Source of the DNA: Lentzea albidocapillata subsp. violacea
GTDB lineage: Bacteria; Actinomycetota; Actinomycetes; Mycobacteriales; Pseudonocardiaceae
Direction: 5' to 3'
DNA: 64,000 nt
Assembly: GCF_900100275.1 (NCBI RefSeq)
Contig: NZ_FNET01000006.1
Coordinates: forward strand, 248,001 to 312,000
This document shows, piece by piece, positions 42,962 to 51,444 of this stretch. Position 1 is the stretch's first letter. Each line of letters starts with the position of its first letter. A model generated the notes under the pieces. That model saw only the letters and a program-made list of their open reading frames with translations. It was not told where the DNA came from and made no database searches. A program made the position numbers and the translations under genes.

Positions 42962-44134
42962 ATGGCTTACTACCGCCAGGTGGGAGAGATCCCCCGAAAG
43001 CGCCACACCCAGTTCCGCAAACCGGACGGTGGCCTCTACGCGGAAGAACTCATGGGAGTCGAGGGGTTCTCGGCGGATTCGGCCCTGCTCTACCACCGGT
43101 ACCTGCCCACCGCGATCGTCAACGCGGAGACGGTGAAGGACGAGCGCGGGACCGCTTCCCCGAACCTGCCGCTGAAGCCGCGGCACTTCAAGACTGGTGC
43201 GCTGACCTGGGCTTCTGACGAGGTCGACGCGGTGACCGGGCGGCGCAAGCTGTTCTCGAACCCGGACGTGACCATCGGTTTCGTGGTGGCCAACGCGCCG
43301 TCTCCGTTGTACCGCAACGCTTTCGGTGACGAGCTGCTGTACGTGCAGGCCGGTTCGGGCGTCATCGAGACGATCTACGGGGCGTTGACGGTCGGCGACG
43401 GCGACTACGTCGTGATCCCGACCTCGTGCACCTACCGGGTCGTGCCGTCCTCGCCGATGTCGTTGCTCGTGCTGGAGGCGACCGGGCACGTCGGGCCGCC
43501 CAAGCGCTACCTGTCCAAGGCCGGCCAGTTCCTGGAGCACTCGCCGTACTGCGAGCGGGACATCCGGGGGCCGGAGGAGCCGTTGCTCGTCGAGGGCACC
43601 GATGTCGACGTGCTCGTGCGGCACCGTGCGGGGCTCACGCGTTTCACCTATGCGAACCACCCGTTCGACGTCGTCGGCTGGGACGGGCACCTGTACCCGT
43701 GGGCGTTCAACATCCGCGACTTCGAGCCGATCACCGGCCGCGTGCACCAGCCACCGCCCGTGCACCAGACGTTCGAGGGCCCGAACTTCGTCGTGTGTTC
43801 GTTCGTGCCGCGCAAGGTCGACTACCACCCGCTGTCCGTGCCGGTGCCGTACAACCACGCGAACGTCGACTCGGACGAGCTGATGTTCTACGTCGGCGGC
43901 AACTACGAGGCGCGCAAGGGGTCGGGCATCGGCATCGGCTCGCTGTCGCTGCACCCGTCCGGCTGCACGCACGGCCCGCAGCCCGGTGCGGTGGAGGCGT
44001 CCCTGGGCGTCGACTACTTCGACGAGACCGCGGTCATGGTGGACACCTTCCGCCCGCTGGAGTTGGGCGAGGCGGCGGAGGCCTCCGAGGACCCGGCATA
44101 CGCGTGGACGTGGGCCCGTCGCGGTCCGGCCTGA
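42962..44134 (+). CDS. hmgA: homogentisate 1,2-dioxygenase
   Basis: A 390-residue ring-cleaving dioxygenase converting homogentisate to maleylacetoacetate with Fe(II). The iron ligands are visible in the cupin core: His and Glu in YNHANVDSDELMFYVGG and the later His in LHPSGCTHGPQPG. The N-terminus (YYRQVGEIPRKRHTQFRK) is typical. ATG 42962 has GGAGAG upstream. 4-hydroxyphenylpyruvate dioxygenase and an isomerase are not in the window. The SWIM gene follows after 33 bases on the same strand. Confidence 0.95.
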   Translation: MAYYRQVGEIPRKRHTQFRKPDGGLYAEELMGVEGFSADSALLYHRYLPTAIVNAETVKDERGTASPNLPLKPRHFKTGALTWASDEVDAVTGRRKLFSNPDVTIGFVVANAPSPLYRNAFGDELLYVQAGSGVIETIYGALTVGDGDYVVIPTSCTYRVVPSSPMSLLVLEATGHVGPPKRYLSKAGQFLEHSPYCERDIRGPEEPLLVEGTDVDVLVRHRAGLTRFTYANHPFDVVGWDGHLYPWAFNIRDFEPITGRVHQPPPVHQTFEGPNFVVCSFVPRKVDYHPLSVPVPYNHANVDSDELMFYVGGNYEARKGSGIGIGSLSLHPSGCTHGPQPGAVEASLGVDYFDETAVMVDTFRPLELGEAAEASEDPAYAWTWARRGPA

Positions 44135-44167
44135 TTTTCTGTCGGGGGTCCTCGCTAGTTTGGTCTC

Positions 44168-45331
44168 GTGAGGACAAGAGCCGTTCCGATGCGCTGGCAG
44201 GGCCTGGGCAAGGCCCTGCCGGTGCTGTGGGGCCTCTACACGGGCTCCGGCTCGATGCCGTACCGCGTGTGCGTCGACCTGGCCGCGGGCTCGGCCAAGT
44301 GCACCTGCCCGTCCCGCAAGTTCCCCTGCAAGCACGCCGTGAGCCTGCAGGAACTCGACATCCCGGACGCCCTCCCGCCCGACTGGGTGGAGGAGTGGAC
44401 CACCCGCCGTGCCGCCCGCGAGCTCGACTCCTCACCCGAGGCCGCCGCCCGCCGGGTGCGTGCCCGCGAGAAGACGGCGGCGAACCGAGCCGCCGCCATG
44501 TCCGCGGGCATCGACGGCCTGCGCGACTGGCTCCTGGACGTCGCCTCCGCCGGCATCGCCTCCCTGCCGGGCCGCCCCGCCTCGTGGTGGCAGGCGTTCA
44601 CCGCCCGCATGATCGACGCCCAGGTCCCCGGCGTGGCCGGCGCGGTGGCCGAGATCCAGGAGATCGTGGCGCGCTCGGGCCCCCGCTGGACCGCCGACGT
44701 GGCCGACCGCCTCGGCGGCCTGCACCTGCTGTGCTTCGTGCAGCCACGCACCCGCCTGGGCGTCACGGTCCCCGAGGAGACGGTGAAGGCCACGCCGGGC
44801 ATCTCCGACCGCTGGGTGGCCCTGCTGCGCCTGGAGACCGACGACGGCCGAGTCCGCACCGTCCGCCAGTGGTGCTGGGGCCGCCGGACGTCCCGCTGGG
44901 TGGTGGCGATCCGCCACTCCGCCGTGGGAGCCCCCGTTCCGCTGCTCCCACACGGCCTGGAGTCCTCGGCCCTGGTCCACCCCTACCCGGCCTCGGACCG
45001 GGTGGCCCTGGGCGAACTGGAAGGCTCCCGCACCCCGGACCCGGTCCCCGCCCCGCAGTCGTGGCGAGCGTCCCTGGCCTCCCTCGAACCGATGCTGACC
45101 GCCGACCCGTGGCAGCGCCTCTTCCCGCTCGGCTGCGCCTCGGTCCGGCTGCACGGCTCCGCCCTGGTCGACTCCTCCGGCCACGGCCTGCCCGTCCGCG
45201 ACGACACGGGCCTCGACATGGCCCTGGCGCTGACCGGTGGCCTCCCGTTCGACGCCTGGGGCCTGTGGGACGGCCACGCACTCCGGCTGGGAGCGGTGTC
45301 GCTGGACGGCACCCTGGAGGTGGTTGCGTGA
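44168..45331 (+). CDS. SWIM zinc-finger protein
   Basis: A 387-residue protein with a SWIM motif near the N-terminus: KCTCPSRKFPCKHAVSL (about residues 42-58), a CxCx(n)CxH zinc site thought to bind DNA or protein. The rest is helical and Ala/Arg/Leu-rich. SWIM proteins of this size accompany MoxR/DUF5682/vWA genes. An in-frame stop at 44156 means GTG 44168 is the first possible start; the usual longer N-terminus I recall for this family appears to be missing. Its stop overlaps the next start by 4 bases (GTGA). Confidence 0.85.
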   Translation: MRTRAVPMRWQGLGKALPVLWGLYTGSGSMPYRVCVDLAAGSAKCTCPSRKFPCKHAVSLQELDIPDALPPDWVEEWTTRRAARELDSSPEAAARRVRAREKTAANRAAAMSAGIDGLRDWLLDVASAGIASLPGRPASWWQAFTARMIDAQVPGVAGAVAEIQEIVARSGPRWTADVADRLGGLHLLCFVQPRTRLGVTVPEETVKATPGISDRWVALLRLETDDGRVRTVRQWCWGRRTSRWVVAIRHSAVGAPVPLLPHGLESSALVHPYPASDRVALGELEGSRTPDPVPAPQSWRASLASLEPMLTADPWQRLFPLGCASVRLHGSALVDSSGHGLPVRDDTGLDMALALTGGLPFDAWGLWDGHALRLGAVSLDGTLEVVA

Positions 45332-45645
45332 CCACCACGCCCGACGTCCCGCGCCGCCGCACCGCACCGACCTGCTCCGAGGGCGCGCGGCCGCATCCAC
45401 TCGCCCGTCAGGCCGTTCGCCCACCTGCCGACGCTGTGCCACCGCACTCCGCTCACCGCTGGGCTTGCCGCCCACCGGCCGAGGCCGCCGCCCCCTTCCA
45501 CACCATGGTCGTGCCCGCTCGCCCTCACCACACCCCGGCCGCGCCACCGGCCCGCTTCCTCCCCGCACCACCAGCCCGCCCCCGCCCCCACCCCACCGCC
45601 GCCACGCCACCCGCCCACCCCCGCGACACCAGGGAGGCGGCGTGA
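45328..45645 (+). CDS. proline-rich disordered protein between SWIM and DUF5691 (candidate)
   Basis: An ORF of 105 codons that begins with GTG overlapping the SWIM stop (GTGA) and ends with TGA overlapping the DUF5691 start (GTGA). The product would be disordered: 26 prolines, many Ala, Arg and His, no hydrophobic core. Third codon positions include more A and T (CCA, GCT, CCT, CGT) than the neighbours, so it may be young, fast-evolving or non-coding. The exact overlaps at both ends are the main support for translation. Confidence 0.4.
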   Translation: MTTTPDVPRRRTAPTCSEGARPHPLARQAVRPPADAVPPHSAHRWACRPPAEAAAPFHTMVVPARPHHTPAAPPARFLPAPPARPRPHPTAATPPAHPRDTREAA

Positions 45646-47069
45646 AGGCCGAGTGGTCCAAGACCGTCCAGGACCTCCTCATCGGCACCACGAGAGGCGG
45701 CGGCGACCCGACGGCCCTGCTGTCCGACTGCGCCGCCCTCGGCGTGGCCGCGTTCGGCGCCACCCTCCCGCAGGAGGCCACCGCCGAGCCGTTGCCGCTC
45801 GCCCCGCCCGAGTCCGCCGCCCTCCCCAGGCCGGCCGCCAGAGCGGTCCTGGAAGCGATCATGAGCCTCGACGACGAGGTCCTGCTCACGGAGTGGTGTG
45901 CCCTCGCCAAGGCCAACGGCGTCGTGGCCGAGCACCGCATGCTCCCCGCCCTGCTCGCCCTCGGCACGGCCCGCCCCGGTCTGCGGGCCGCGGTGGTCGA
46001 GGTCCTCGGCACGAGGGGCCGCTGGCTCGCGAACACCCGCCCCGGCTGGTCCTGGGCGAGTGGCACCGCCCCGCTGGTGGACGAGGTCCCGCTCGAAGAG
46101 ATCCTCGACCTGCCCAGCGCTCAACGGGTCCGCGCCCTGCGCCGCAAGCGCAAGGCGGACCCGGTGCAGGTCGGCGCGTTCATCGCGCGGGAGTTCGTGG
46201 AGTCCCGTCGCTCGGCCGACCGCCAGGTGCTGATCAGCGCACTCGAGACCGGCCTGGGCCCGCAGGACGAGCGGCTCCTGGAAGCCGCGCTCGACGACAA
46301 GGCGGCGGCCGTCCACGACGAGGCGCTGCGCCTCCTGCGCAACCTGGGGCGCACGCGCCTCGCCGCCCGCGCGGCACACCGCCTGCGCCACGGTCTCCGG
46401 CTGACCGCGGACGGGCTCGACGTCCGGCCCGACGAGCTCTGGACCGGGCAGGCCGACGAGGCCGAGCTGCGCGACCTCATGCGCGACGGTTCCGAGAAGG
46501 GTGTGGCCGGTCGCATCCGGGCCGCCGCCGCGAGTGTTCCGCCGTCGTACTGGACCGCGACGCTCAAGGCCGACGACGCCAAGGCCGCCGGCATCCTGCG
46601 GAGGGGGCCGTGGGCCGGCGCGCTGCTCAGGGGGGTCGCCGACCAGCTCGCCGCGGCGAAGGACCCGCGTCCGTGGGCTGTCGCGGCCGCCGAGACGCTG
46701 ACCGGCATGGAACAGCTGGAGATGCTGGCCGCGTTGCCCGCCGAGGTCGCCGAGCAGGCGGTCGTGGCGGTGTCGAAGGGCTGGCACTACGACCTGCTCG
46801 ACCATGCCTGCGCCCAGCTGCCGGCACCGTGGTCGCCGGAGACGACCCGAGCGCTCCTGCACCGGTACGCGGCGCTGCCCGATCCACGCTGGCGGTCGGG
46901 GCGTCCGCCGGCGGTGTTGCTCGCGCGGGGTGACGCGGACCTGCTCGGCGCGAGCTGGGAGGCTCTGACCCGTCGCTGGCCGGAGAACTCCCTGGAACTG
47001 GAGATCCTCCGGCTCCGCATCCGCCTGCGCGAATCGTTCGCTCCCGCACCGCCCCAGGAGGCCCAGTGA
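45642..47069 (+). CDS. DUF5691 helical-repeat protein
   Basis: A 475-residue protein starting at GTG 45642 (KAEWSKTVQDLLIGTTR). It is built of repeated helices, with segments like QVLISALETGLGPQDERLLE and LRHGLRLTADG, resembling HEAT-like scaffolds. DUF5691 genes occur between SWIM and MoxR genes in actinobacteria. No catalytic motif is seen. It overlaps its neighbours by 4 bases on both sides. Confidence 0.8.
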   Translation: MKAEWSKTVQDLLIGTTRGGGDPTALLSDCAALGVAAFGATLPQEATAEPLPLAPPESAALPRPAARAVLEAIMSLDDEVLLTEWCALAKANGVVAEHRMLPALLALGTARPGLRAAVVEVLGTRGRWLANTRPGWSWASGTAPLVDEVPLEEILDLPSAQRVRALRRKRKADPVQVGAFIAREFVESRRSADRQVLISALETGLGPQDERLLEAALDDKAAAVHDEALRLLRNLGRTRLAARAAHRLRHGLRLTADGLDVRPDELWTGQADEAELRDLMRDGSEKGVAGRIRAAAASVPPSYWTATLKADDAKAAGILRRGPWAGALLRGVADQLAAAKDPRPWAVAAAETLTGMEQLEMLAALPAEVAEQAVVAVSKGWHYDLLDHACAQLPAPWSPETTRALLHRYAALPDPRWRSGRPPAVLLARGDADLLGASWEALTRRWPENSLELEILRLRIRLRESFAPAPPQEAQ

Positions 47070-48151
47070 CCGCCGTGCTCAGGCCGACGGCCGAACAGCA
47101 GTACGCCGCCGAGCTCGAGGCCGTCGCGGCCCAGGACGACCGGCAGCGGCCGCCCAACTGGCTGCTGTCCCCGCGGGCCGTGGTCACCTACGTCCTGGGC
47201 GGCACGCTCGGCGACGGCACCGTGATCTCGCCGAAGTACGTGGGCTCGCGCAGGCTCGTCGAGGTCGCGGTGGGCACGCTCGTCACGGACCGGGCGCTGC
47301 TGCTCGTCGGCGTGCCGGGCACGGCCAAGTCGTGGCTGTCCGAGCACCTCGCGGCGGCGATCAGCGGCAACTCGACGCTGGTGGTCCAGGGGACGGCCGG
47401 CACGAGCGAGGACCAGGTCCGCTACGGCTGGAACTACGCCCGCCTCATCGCCGAAGGTCCCAGCGAGAACGCCCTCGTGCCGAGCCCGGTCATGAAGGGC
47501 ATGCAACAGGGGTCGGTCGTTCGGGTCGAAGAGCTCACCCGCATGCCGTCCGAGGTGCAGGACTCGTTCATCACCGTCCTCAGCGAGAAGTCGCTGCCGG
47601 TGCCGGAGCTGAACTCGCAGGTCCAGGCCGTTCCCGGCTTCACGGTCATCGCGACGGCCAACGACCGAGACCGCGGCGTCAACCAGATGTCGTCGGCGCT
47701 CGCCCGGCGCTTCAACACCGTCGTGCTGCCGCCGCCCGCGACCGAGGACGCCGAGGTCGAGATCGTCCTCACCAGGTCCCAGCAGCTCGGCAAGGCGCTC
47801 CAGCTGCCCGCCGAACCACCCGCGCTCGACGAGGTGCGCCGCGTCGTGCGGATCTTCCGCGAGCTGCGCAACGGTTCCACTGTGGACGGTCGCACGCAGC
47901 TGAAGAAGCCGAGCGGCAGCCTGTCCACCGCCGAGGCGATCTCGGTCATCGCGAACGGCATGGCGCTCGCCGGCCACTTCGGCGACGGCACGCTGGGCGC
48001 GGACGAGCTCGCGAGCGGCCTCATCGGGTCCGTGATCAAGGACCGGGTGTCGGACGCGACGGTCTGGCAGGAGTACCTGGAGACGGTGCTGAAGGAGCGC
48101 GCCGAGTGGCGTGACCTCTACCGGGCCTGCCTGGACGCCAGCGGTGACTGA
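47066..48151 (+). CDS. MoxR-type AAA+ ATPase
   Basis: A 361-residue MoxR-family AAA+ ATPase. Walker A is LLVGVPGTAKSWLSEHLAAA, Walker B SVVRVEELTRMPSEVQDSFI, sensor 1 in FTVIATANDRD with the arginine-finger region SSALARRFNTVVLP. MoxR ATPases remodel or load metal-containing proteins and usually work with a vWA protein; the only vWA in this window is on the other arm at 39086. GTG 47066 overlaps DUF5691 by 4 bases and its end overlaps DUF5682 by 8 bases. Confidence 0.92.
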   Translation: MTAVLRPTAEQQYAAELEAVAAQDDRQRPPNWLLSPRAVVTYVLGGTLGDGTVISPKYVGSRRLVEVAVGTLVTDRALLLVGVPGTAKSWLSEHLAAAISGNSTLVVQGTAGTSEDQVRYGWNYARLIAEGPSENALVPSPVMKGMQQGSVVRVEELTRMPSEVQDSFITVLSEKSLPVPELNSQVQAVPGFTVIATANDRDRGVNQMSSALARRFNTVVLPPPATEDAEVEIVLTRSQQLGKALQLPAEPPALDEVRRVVRIFRELRNGSTVDGRTQLKKPSGSLSTAEAISVIANGMALAGHFGDGTLGADELASGLIGSVIKDRVSDATVWQEYLETVLKERAEWRDLYRACLDASGD

Positions 48152-50309
48152 GCCGGTCCTCCTCGGCATCCGGCACCACGGCCCCGGCTCGGCCCGGATG
48201 GTCAAACGAGCGCTGGAGCAGACGAGCCCGGCGCTCATCCTGATCGAGGGGCCACCGGAGGCCGACGCGCTCCTCGAGCACGTCCACGCCCTGACGCCGC
48301 CGGTCGCGATCCTGCTGCACGACGAGGCCGAACCCGAGAGCGCGGCGTTCTGGCCGTTCGCGGAGTTCTCGCCGGAGTGGCAGGCGCTCAGGTACGCCAG
48401 CGAAAACGGCACCACAGCACGGTTCTTCGACCTGCCGGCCGCGGCGTCCATCGGCGACGACGGCCCGAGCGGCAACGTCGACCCCATCGGCCTGCTCGCC
48501 GAGGCCGCGGGCTTCGACGACCCGGAACGCTGGTGGGAGGACGTGGTCGAGCACAGCGCGTCGGACCCGCTCGACCTCGCGGGCGCCATCGCCGAGGCCA
48601 TGGTCGCCGTGCGCGCGGAGTTCGAAGCCGAAGTAGGCGTACGCACGCTGCGGCGAGAGGCGTTCATGCGCCAGACGATCCGCAAGGCGCGCAAGGAGAC
48701 CGATGGCCCGATAGTCGTGGTCTGCGGCGCCTGGCACGTCCCCGCACTGCTCGCCACACCGACCGTCGCCGCCGACACCGCGCTGCTCAAAGGCCTGCGC
48801 CGCCGCAAGATCTCCGGCACCTGGGTCCCGTGGAGCCACGGTCAGCTGGCCGCCGAATCGGGTTACGGCGCCGGCATCGACTCCCCAGGCTGGTACGCGC
48901 ACCTCTGGCAGCACCAGGCCGACGTCGTCCCACGCTGGTTCGCCAAAGCCGCCGCCGTGCTCCGGGAAGAAGATCTGCCGGCGTCGACGGCGAGCGCGGT
49001 GGAAGCCGTCCGGCTCGCGGAAACCCTTGCCGCACTGAGGGAACGCCCGAGCGCGGGCCTCAGCGAGGTCAACGAGGCAGCACTCGCCGTGCTCTGCGGC
49101 GGCGAGGAGATCCACCTCCGGCTGGTCCACCGCAAACTCGTCGTCGGCGAACGCCTGGGCGAGGTGGGCGACGCCGTCCCGCGCTCACCGCTGGCAGCCG
49201 ATCTCCTGCGCCTGCAACGCAAACTCCGCCTGCCCACGGACGTCCAGCCCAAGCAGCTCAAGCTGGACCTCCGCAAGGACACCGACCGCGAACGCTCGAA
49301 ACTCCTGCAGCGCCTGGAAGTTCTGGGCGTGCCGTGGGGCAAGCCGGACCGTTCCAACTCCCTCGGCACCTTCGCCGAGGTCTGGCAACTCCGCTGGGAC
49401 CCGATCTTCGCGGTGTCCGTGGCCGTGGCCGCGCGCCACGGCACCACCGTCCACACGGCAGCCGAGACCGTCCTCGTCCAGGCCGCCAAGGACGCCACGC
49501 GAGTGGCCGACGCCGCCGCGGCCCTCACCAAGTCCGTGGGCTGCGAACTCCCCGCGGCCGTCACCGAGGCCCGCGACGCCCTGGACCGGTGCGCCGCGAT
49601 GGCCACCGACGCCCTCGAACTGCTGGCCGCCCTCCCCGACCTGGCCAGGACGGTCCGCTACGGCTCGGTCCGGGGCACGGATCCGGAACTCCTGCGGGTG
49701 GCCCTGCACGGCCTGCTCACCCGAGGAGCCGTGGGCCTCCCGATCGCCTGCCGCAACGTCGACGACGAAACGGCGGAACACGCCCTGCAGGTGGTGGACG
49801 GCGCCCACGAGGCCACCCGCCTGGCAGCCGACGACGACCACCAGACGACGTGGTGGCGAGCCCTGCACGCCCTCGTCAAGGCCGAAGCCCACGGCCTCCC
49901 GACGGGCAGGGCCACCCGCCTGCTCTGGGAAGCCGGTGAACTGACCAGCGACGCCGTGGCCGCCCGCCTGCACCGCTCGGTCGCCACGGCGTTCGTGGCC
50001 GGCTTCCTGCGCGGCTCGGCCACCCTCCTGGCGGCGGACCCACGCCTCTTCGGCCTCATCGACGAATGGCTCAGCGGCCTGCGCGGCGAGTCGTTCGACG
50101 ACGCCCTGCCCCTGCTCCGGCGAGCCATCACCGACTTCACGCCGGCCGAGCGCCGCCTGCTCGGCGAACGCGTCGTCGCGGGCGAGACCCCGCAACCGGC
50201 CGCCGACGACGAGTGGGACCTGGAGATCGCCGAACGCCTCGCGGCCCACGTCCGCGGGCTGATGGCCGGAGTTTCACGACCGCCGGATCCGCCGACCCCA
50301 GAGACGTGA
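48144..50309 (+). CDS. DUF5682 family protein
   Basis: A 721-residue soluble protein starting LLGIRHHGPGSARMVKRALE after GTG 48144. Conserved-looking polar motifs are RHHGPGS, LILIEGPPEADALLEH and, at about residue 192, VVVCGAWHVPALL, a His/Glu pattern that recalls the TraB/ChaN-like fold. The C-terminal half is helical. DUF5682 travels with MoxR and vWA genes. It overlaps MoxR by 8 bases and the small gene downstream by 4, so the set is tightly coupled. Molecular function is unknown. Confidence 0.8.
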   Translation: MTEPVLLGIRHHGPGSARMVKRALEQTSPALILIEGPPEADALLEHVHALTPPVAILLHDEAEPESAAFWPFAEFSPEWQALRYASENGTTARFFDLPAAASIGDDGPSGNVDPIGLLAEAAGFDDPERWWEDVVEHSASDPLDLAGAIAEAMVAVRAEFEAEVGVRTLRREAFMRQTIRKARKETDGPIVVVCGAWHVPALLATPTVAADTALLKGLRRRKISGTWVPWSHGQLAAESGYGAGIDSPGWYAHLWQHQADVVPRWFAKAAAVLREEDLPASTASAVEAVRLAETLAALRERPSAGLSEVNEAALAVLCGGEEIHLRLVHRKLVVGERLGEVGDAVPRSPLAADLLRLQRKLRLPTDVQPKQLKLDLRKDTDRERSKLLQRLEVLGVPWGKPDRSNSLGTFAEVWQLRWDPIFAVSVAVAARHGTTVHTAAETVLVQAAKDATRVADAAAALTKSVGCELPAAVTEARDALDRCAAMATDALELLAALPDLARTVRYGSVRGTDPELLRVALHGLLTRGAVGLPIACRNVDDETAEHALQVVDGAHEATRLAADDDHQTTWWRALHALVKAEAHGLPTGRATRLLWEAGELTSDAVAARLHRSVATAFVAGFLRGSATLLAADPRLFGLIDEWLSGLRGESFDDALPLLRRAITDFTPAERRLLGERVVAGETPQPAADDEWDLEIAERLAAHVRGLMAGVSRPPDPPTPET

Positions 50310-50521
50310 CCGCACCGGAAGAAGACCGCCTCGCAGCTTCGGACGAGGACCGCCCTGCCGCGTCGGGCGAAAGCCTCCTCGCCACCCTGCCGGACGAAGG
50401 CCGCCTCGACGAGACCCAGCACCTCATCGACGAGGCCAAGAAGATCGCCCACGACCTGCGCGAAGAGGTCCCGGACACCGGTTCCGAGCCTCCCCGCGAC
50501 GAAGGCTCCCCGGCGAACTAG
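50306..50521 (+). CDS. small acidic protein coupled to DUF5682
   Basis: A 71-residue very acidic protein. GTG 50306 overlaps the DUF5682 stop (GTGA). The N-terminal 30 residues repeat Glu/Asp-Asp-Arg-Ala motifs (PEEDRLAASDEDRPAASG); residues 33-54 form an amphipathic helix (LDETQHLIDEAKKIAHDLRE); the rest is disordered. It has no known family. Position and coupling suggest an accessory factor or adaptor of the MoxR/DUF5682 system. A strong hairpin terminator follows 1 base later. Confidence 0.6.
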   Translation: MTAPEEDRLAASDEDRPAASGESLLATLPDEGRLDETQHLIDEAKKIAHDLREEVPDTGSEPPRDEGSPAN

Positions 50522-50522
50522 C

Positions 50523-50561
50523 GCCGGTATCGAAGTCTGACCGCCAGACTTCGATACCGGC
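50523..50561. terminator. bidirectional hairpin terminator
   Basis: GCCGGTATCGAAGTCTG and its exact reverse complement, 17 bases each, around the loop ACCGC. It lies between the convergent stops at 50521 and 50563. There is no U-run, but the perfect stem in a 41-base convergent gap is best read as a shared transcription stop. Confidence 0.75.
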
Positions 50562-50562
50562 C

Positions 50563-50907
50563 CTAGACCGACCAGGGAGGCGTGATCGTCCGCCCGTCAG
50601 CCAGCGTGCCCTGAATCCCCACGGACGTGGCCACCAGCACCCGCGCCGGCCCGCCGGTCAGCGACAACTCGGTGTCCGGCGGCACCACGATCGCGTCACC
50701 GGCTCCAGCGGTCTGCCCCTGGATCGTCACCGACCCGGACAGCACGTAGAACACCTCCTCCTTCGACGCGCGGTGCGGCGTCCCATCGCCTCCTTCCGGC
50801 ACGTCGACGGTCCACAGCGCGATCTCCGCACTGCCGCGCGACGGCACGGCCAGCGGTCTGAACTCGAAGCCGCCGAACTCGAACAGCTCCGCAGAATCCC
50901 CCGTCAC
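50563..50907 (-). CDS. cupin-domain protein
   Basis: A 114-residue single-cupin protein. Motif 1 (TPHRASKEEVFYVLSGSVTI) keeps the His and Glu of the metal site but with Ala-Ser in place of the usual second His; motif 2 is GDAIVVPPDTELSL. The substrate is unknown. GTG 50907 is used; TTG 50913, with GGAGG closer upstream, is an alternative. It is divergent from the MarR gene and shares its two operator repeats, so it is the probable target of that regulator. Confidence 0.8.
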   Translation of the reverse strand: MTGDSAELFEFGGFEFRPLAVPSRGSAEIALWTVDVPEGGDGTPHRASKEEVFYVLSGSVTIQGQTAGAGDAIVVPPDTELSLTGGPARVLVATSVGIQGTLADGRTITPPWSV

Positions 50908-50929
50908 CAGCAAGACAACCTCCAAAGTA

Positions 50930-50976
50930 GTCAACCAAGTTGTCTAAGCCTAGAATAAGGTCAACCAAGTTGTCTA
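50930..50976. promoter_or_regulatory. duplicated MarR operator
   Basis: GTCAACCAAGTTGTCTA occurs twice as an exact direct repeat (50930-50946 and 50960-50976), starts 30 bases apart, close to three helical turns. Each copy holds the inverted core CAAC-CAA-GTTG. It fills the gap between the cupin and MarR genes. Confidence 0.75.
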
Positions 50977-50990
50977 CTCGAAGAGGATAG

Positions 50991-51440
50991 ATGGAACCGG
51001 TGCCGATGCTGCTGGCGATGACGTACCGCGCCATGGGCGACCAGTTCCACGACCGGCTCAGGCAGATCGGCCTCGAACCGCTCAGGCCCGCGCACGGCTA
51101 CGTCTTCCGGTTCCTCAAGGAGAAACGCGCGACCACCGTCGACATCGGACAGCACCTCGGCGTCACGAAGCAGGCGGCCGCGAAGATCGTCAACGAGCTC
51201 GACGACTGGGGCTACGTCCTGCGGGAGCCGCACCCGACGGACAAGCGCGCCCAGTACGTCACGCTGACCACGAAGGGCCGCGACTACCTGAAACTCGCGG
51301 ACAACCTGTGGTCGGACCTCGAGAACGAGATGGCCGAGGCGATCGGCGAGGACACGCTCGCCACCATCAGGCAGGGCCTCGCCGCGTACCTGCGGCACGT
51401 CCACGGCGAGGACCAGCCAGGCCTCCGACCGGTTTGGTAA
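50991..51440 (+). CDS. MarR-family transcriptional regulator
   Basis: A 149-residue winged-helix MarR regulator: VDIGQHLGVTKQAAAKIVNE is the recognition helix region and REPHPTDKRAQYVTLTTKG the beta-wing with its conserved Asp-Lys-Arg. It likely represses itself and the divergent cupin gene via the repeats at 50930-50976; the second repeat lies 14 bases before ATG 50991. The ligand is unknown. Confidence 0.92.
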   Translation: MEPVPMLLAMTYRAMGDQFHDRLRQIGLEPLRPAHGYVFRFLKEKRATTVDIGQHLGVTKQAAAKIVNELDDWGYVLREPHPTDKRAQYVTLTTKGRDYLKLADNLWSDLENEMAEAIGEDTLATIRQGLAAYLRHVHGEDQPGLRPVW

Positions 51441-51444
51441 CCCC

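Noticed and set aside
43426..45327. Long plus-strand frame overlapping hmgA and SWIM out of frame
   Set aside because: Only its last part, from GTG 45328, has a sensible start and boundaries; the rest is a shadow.
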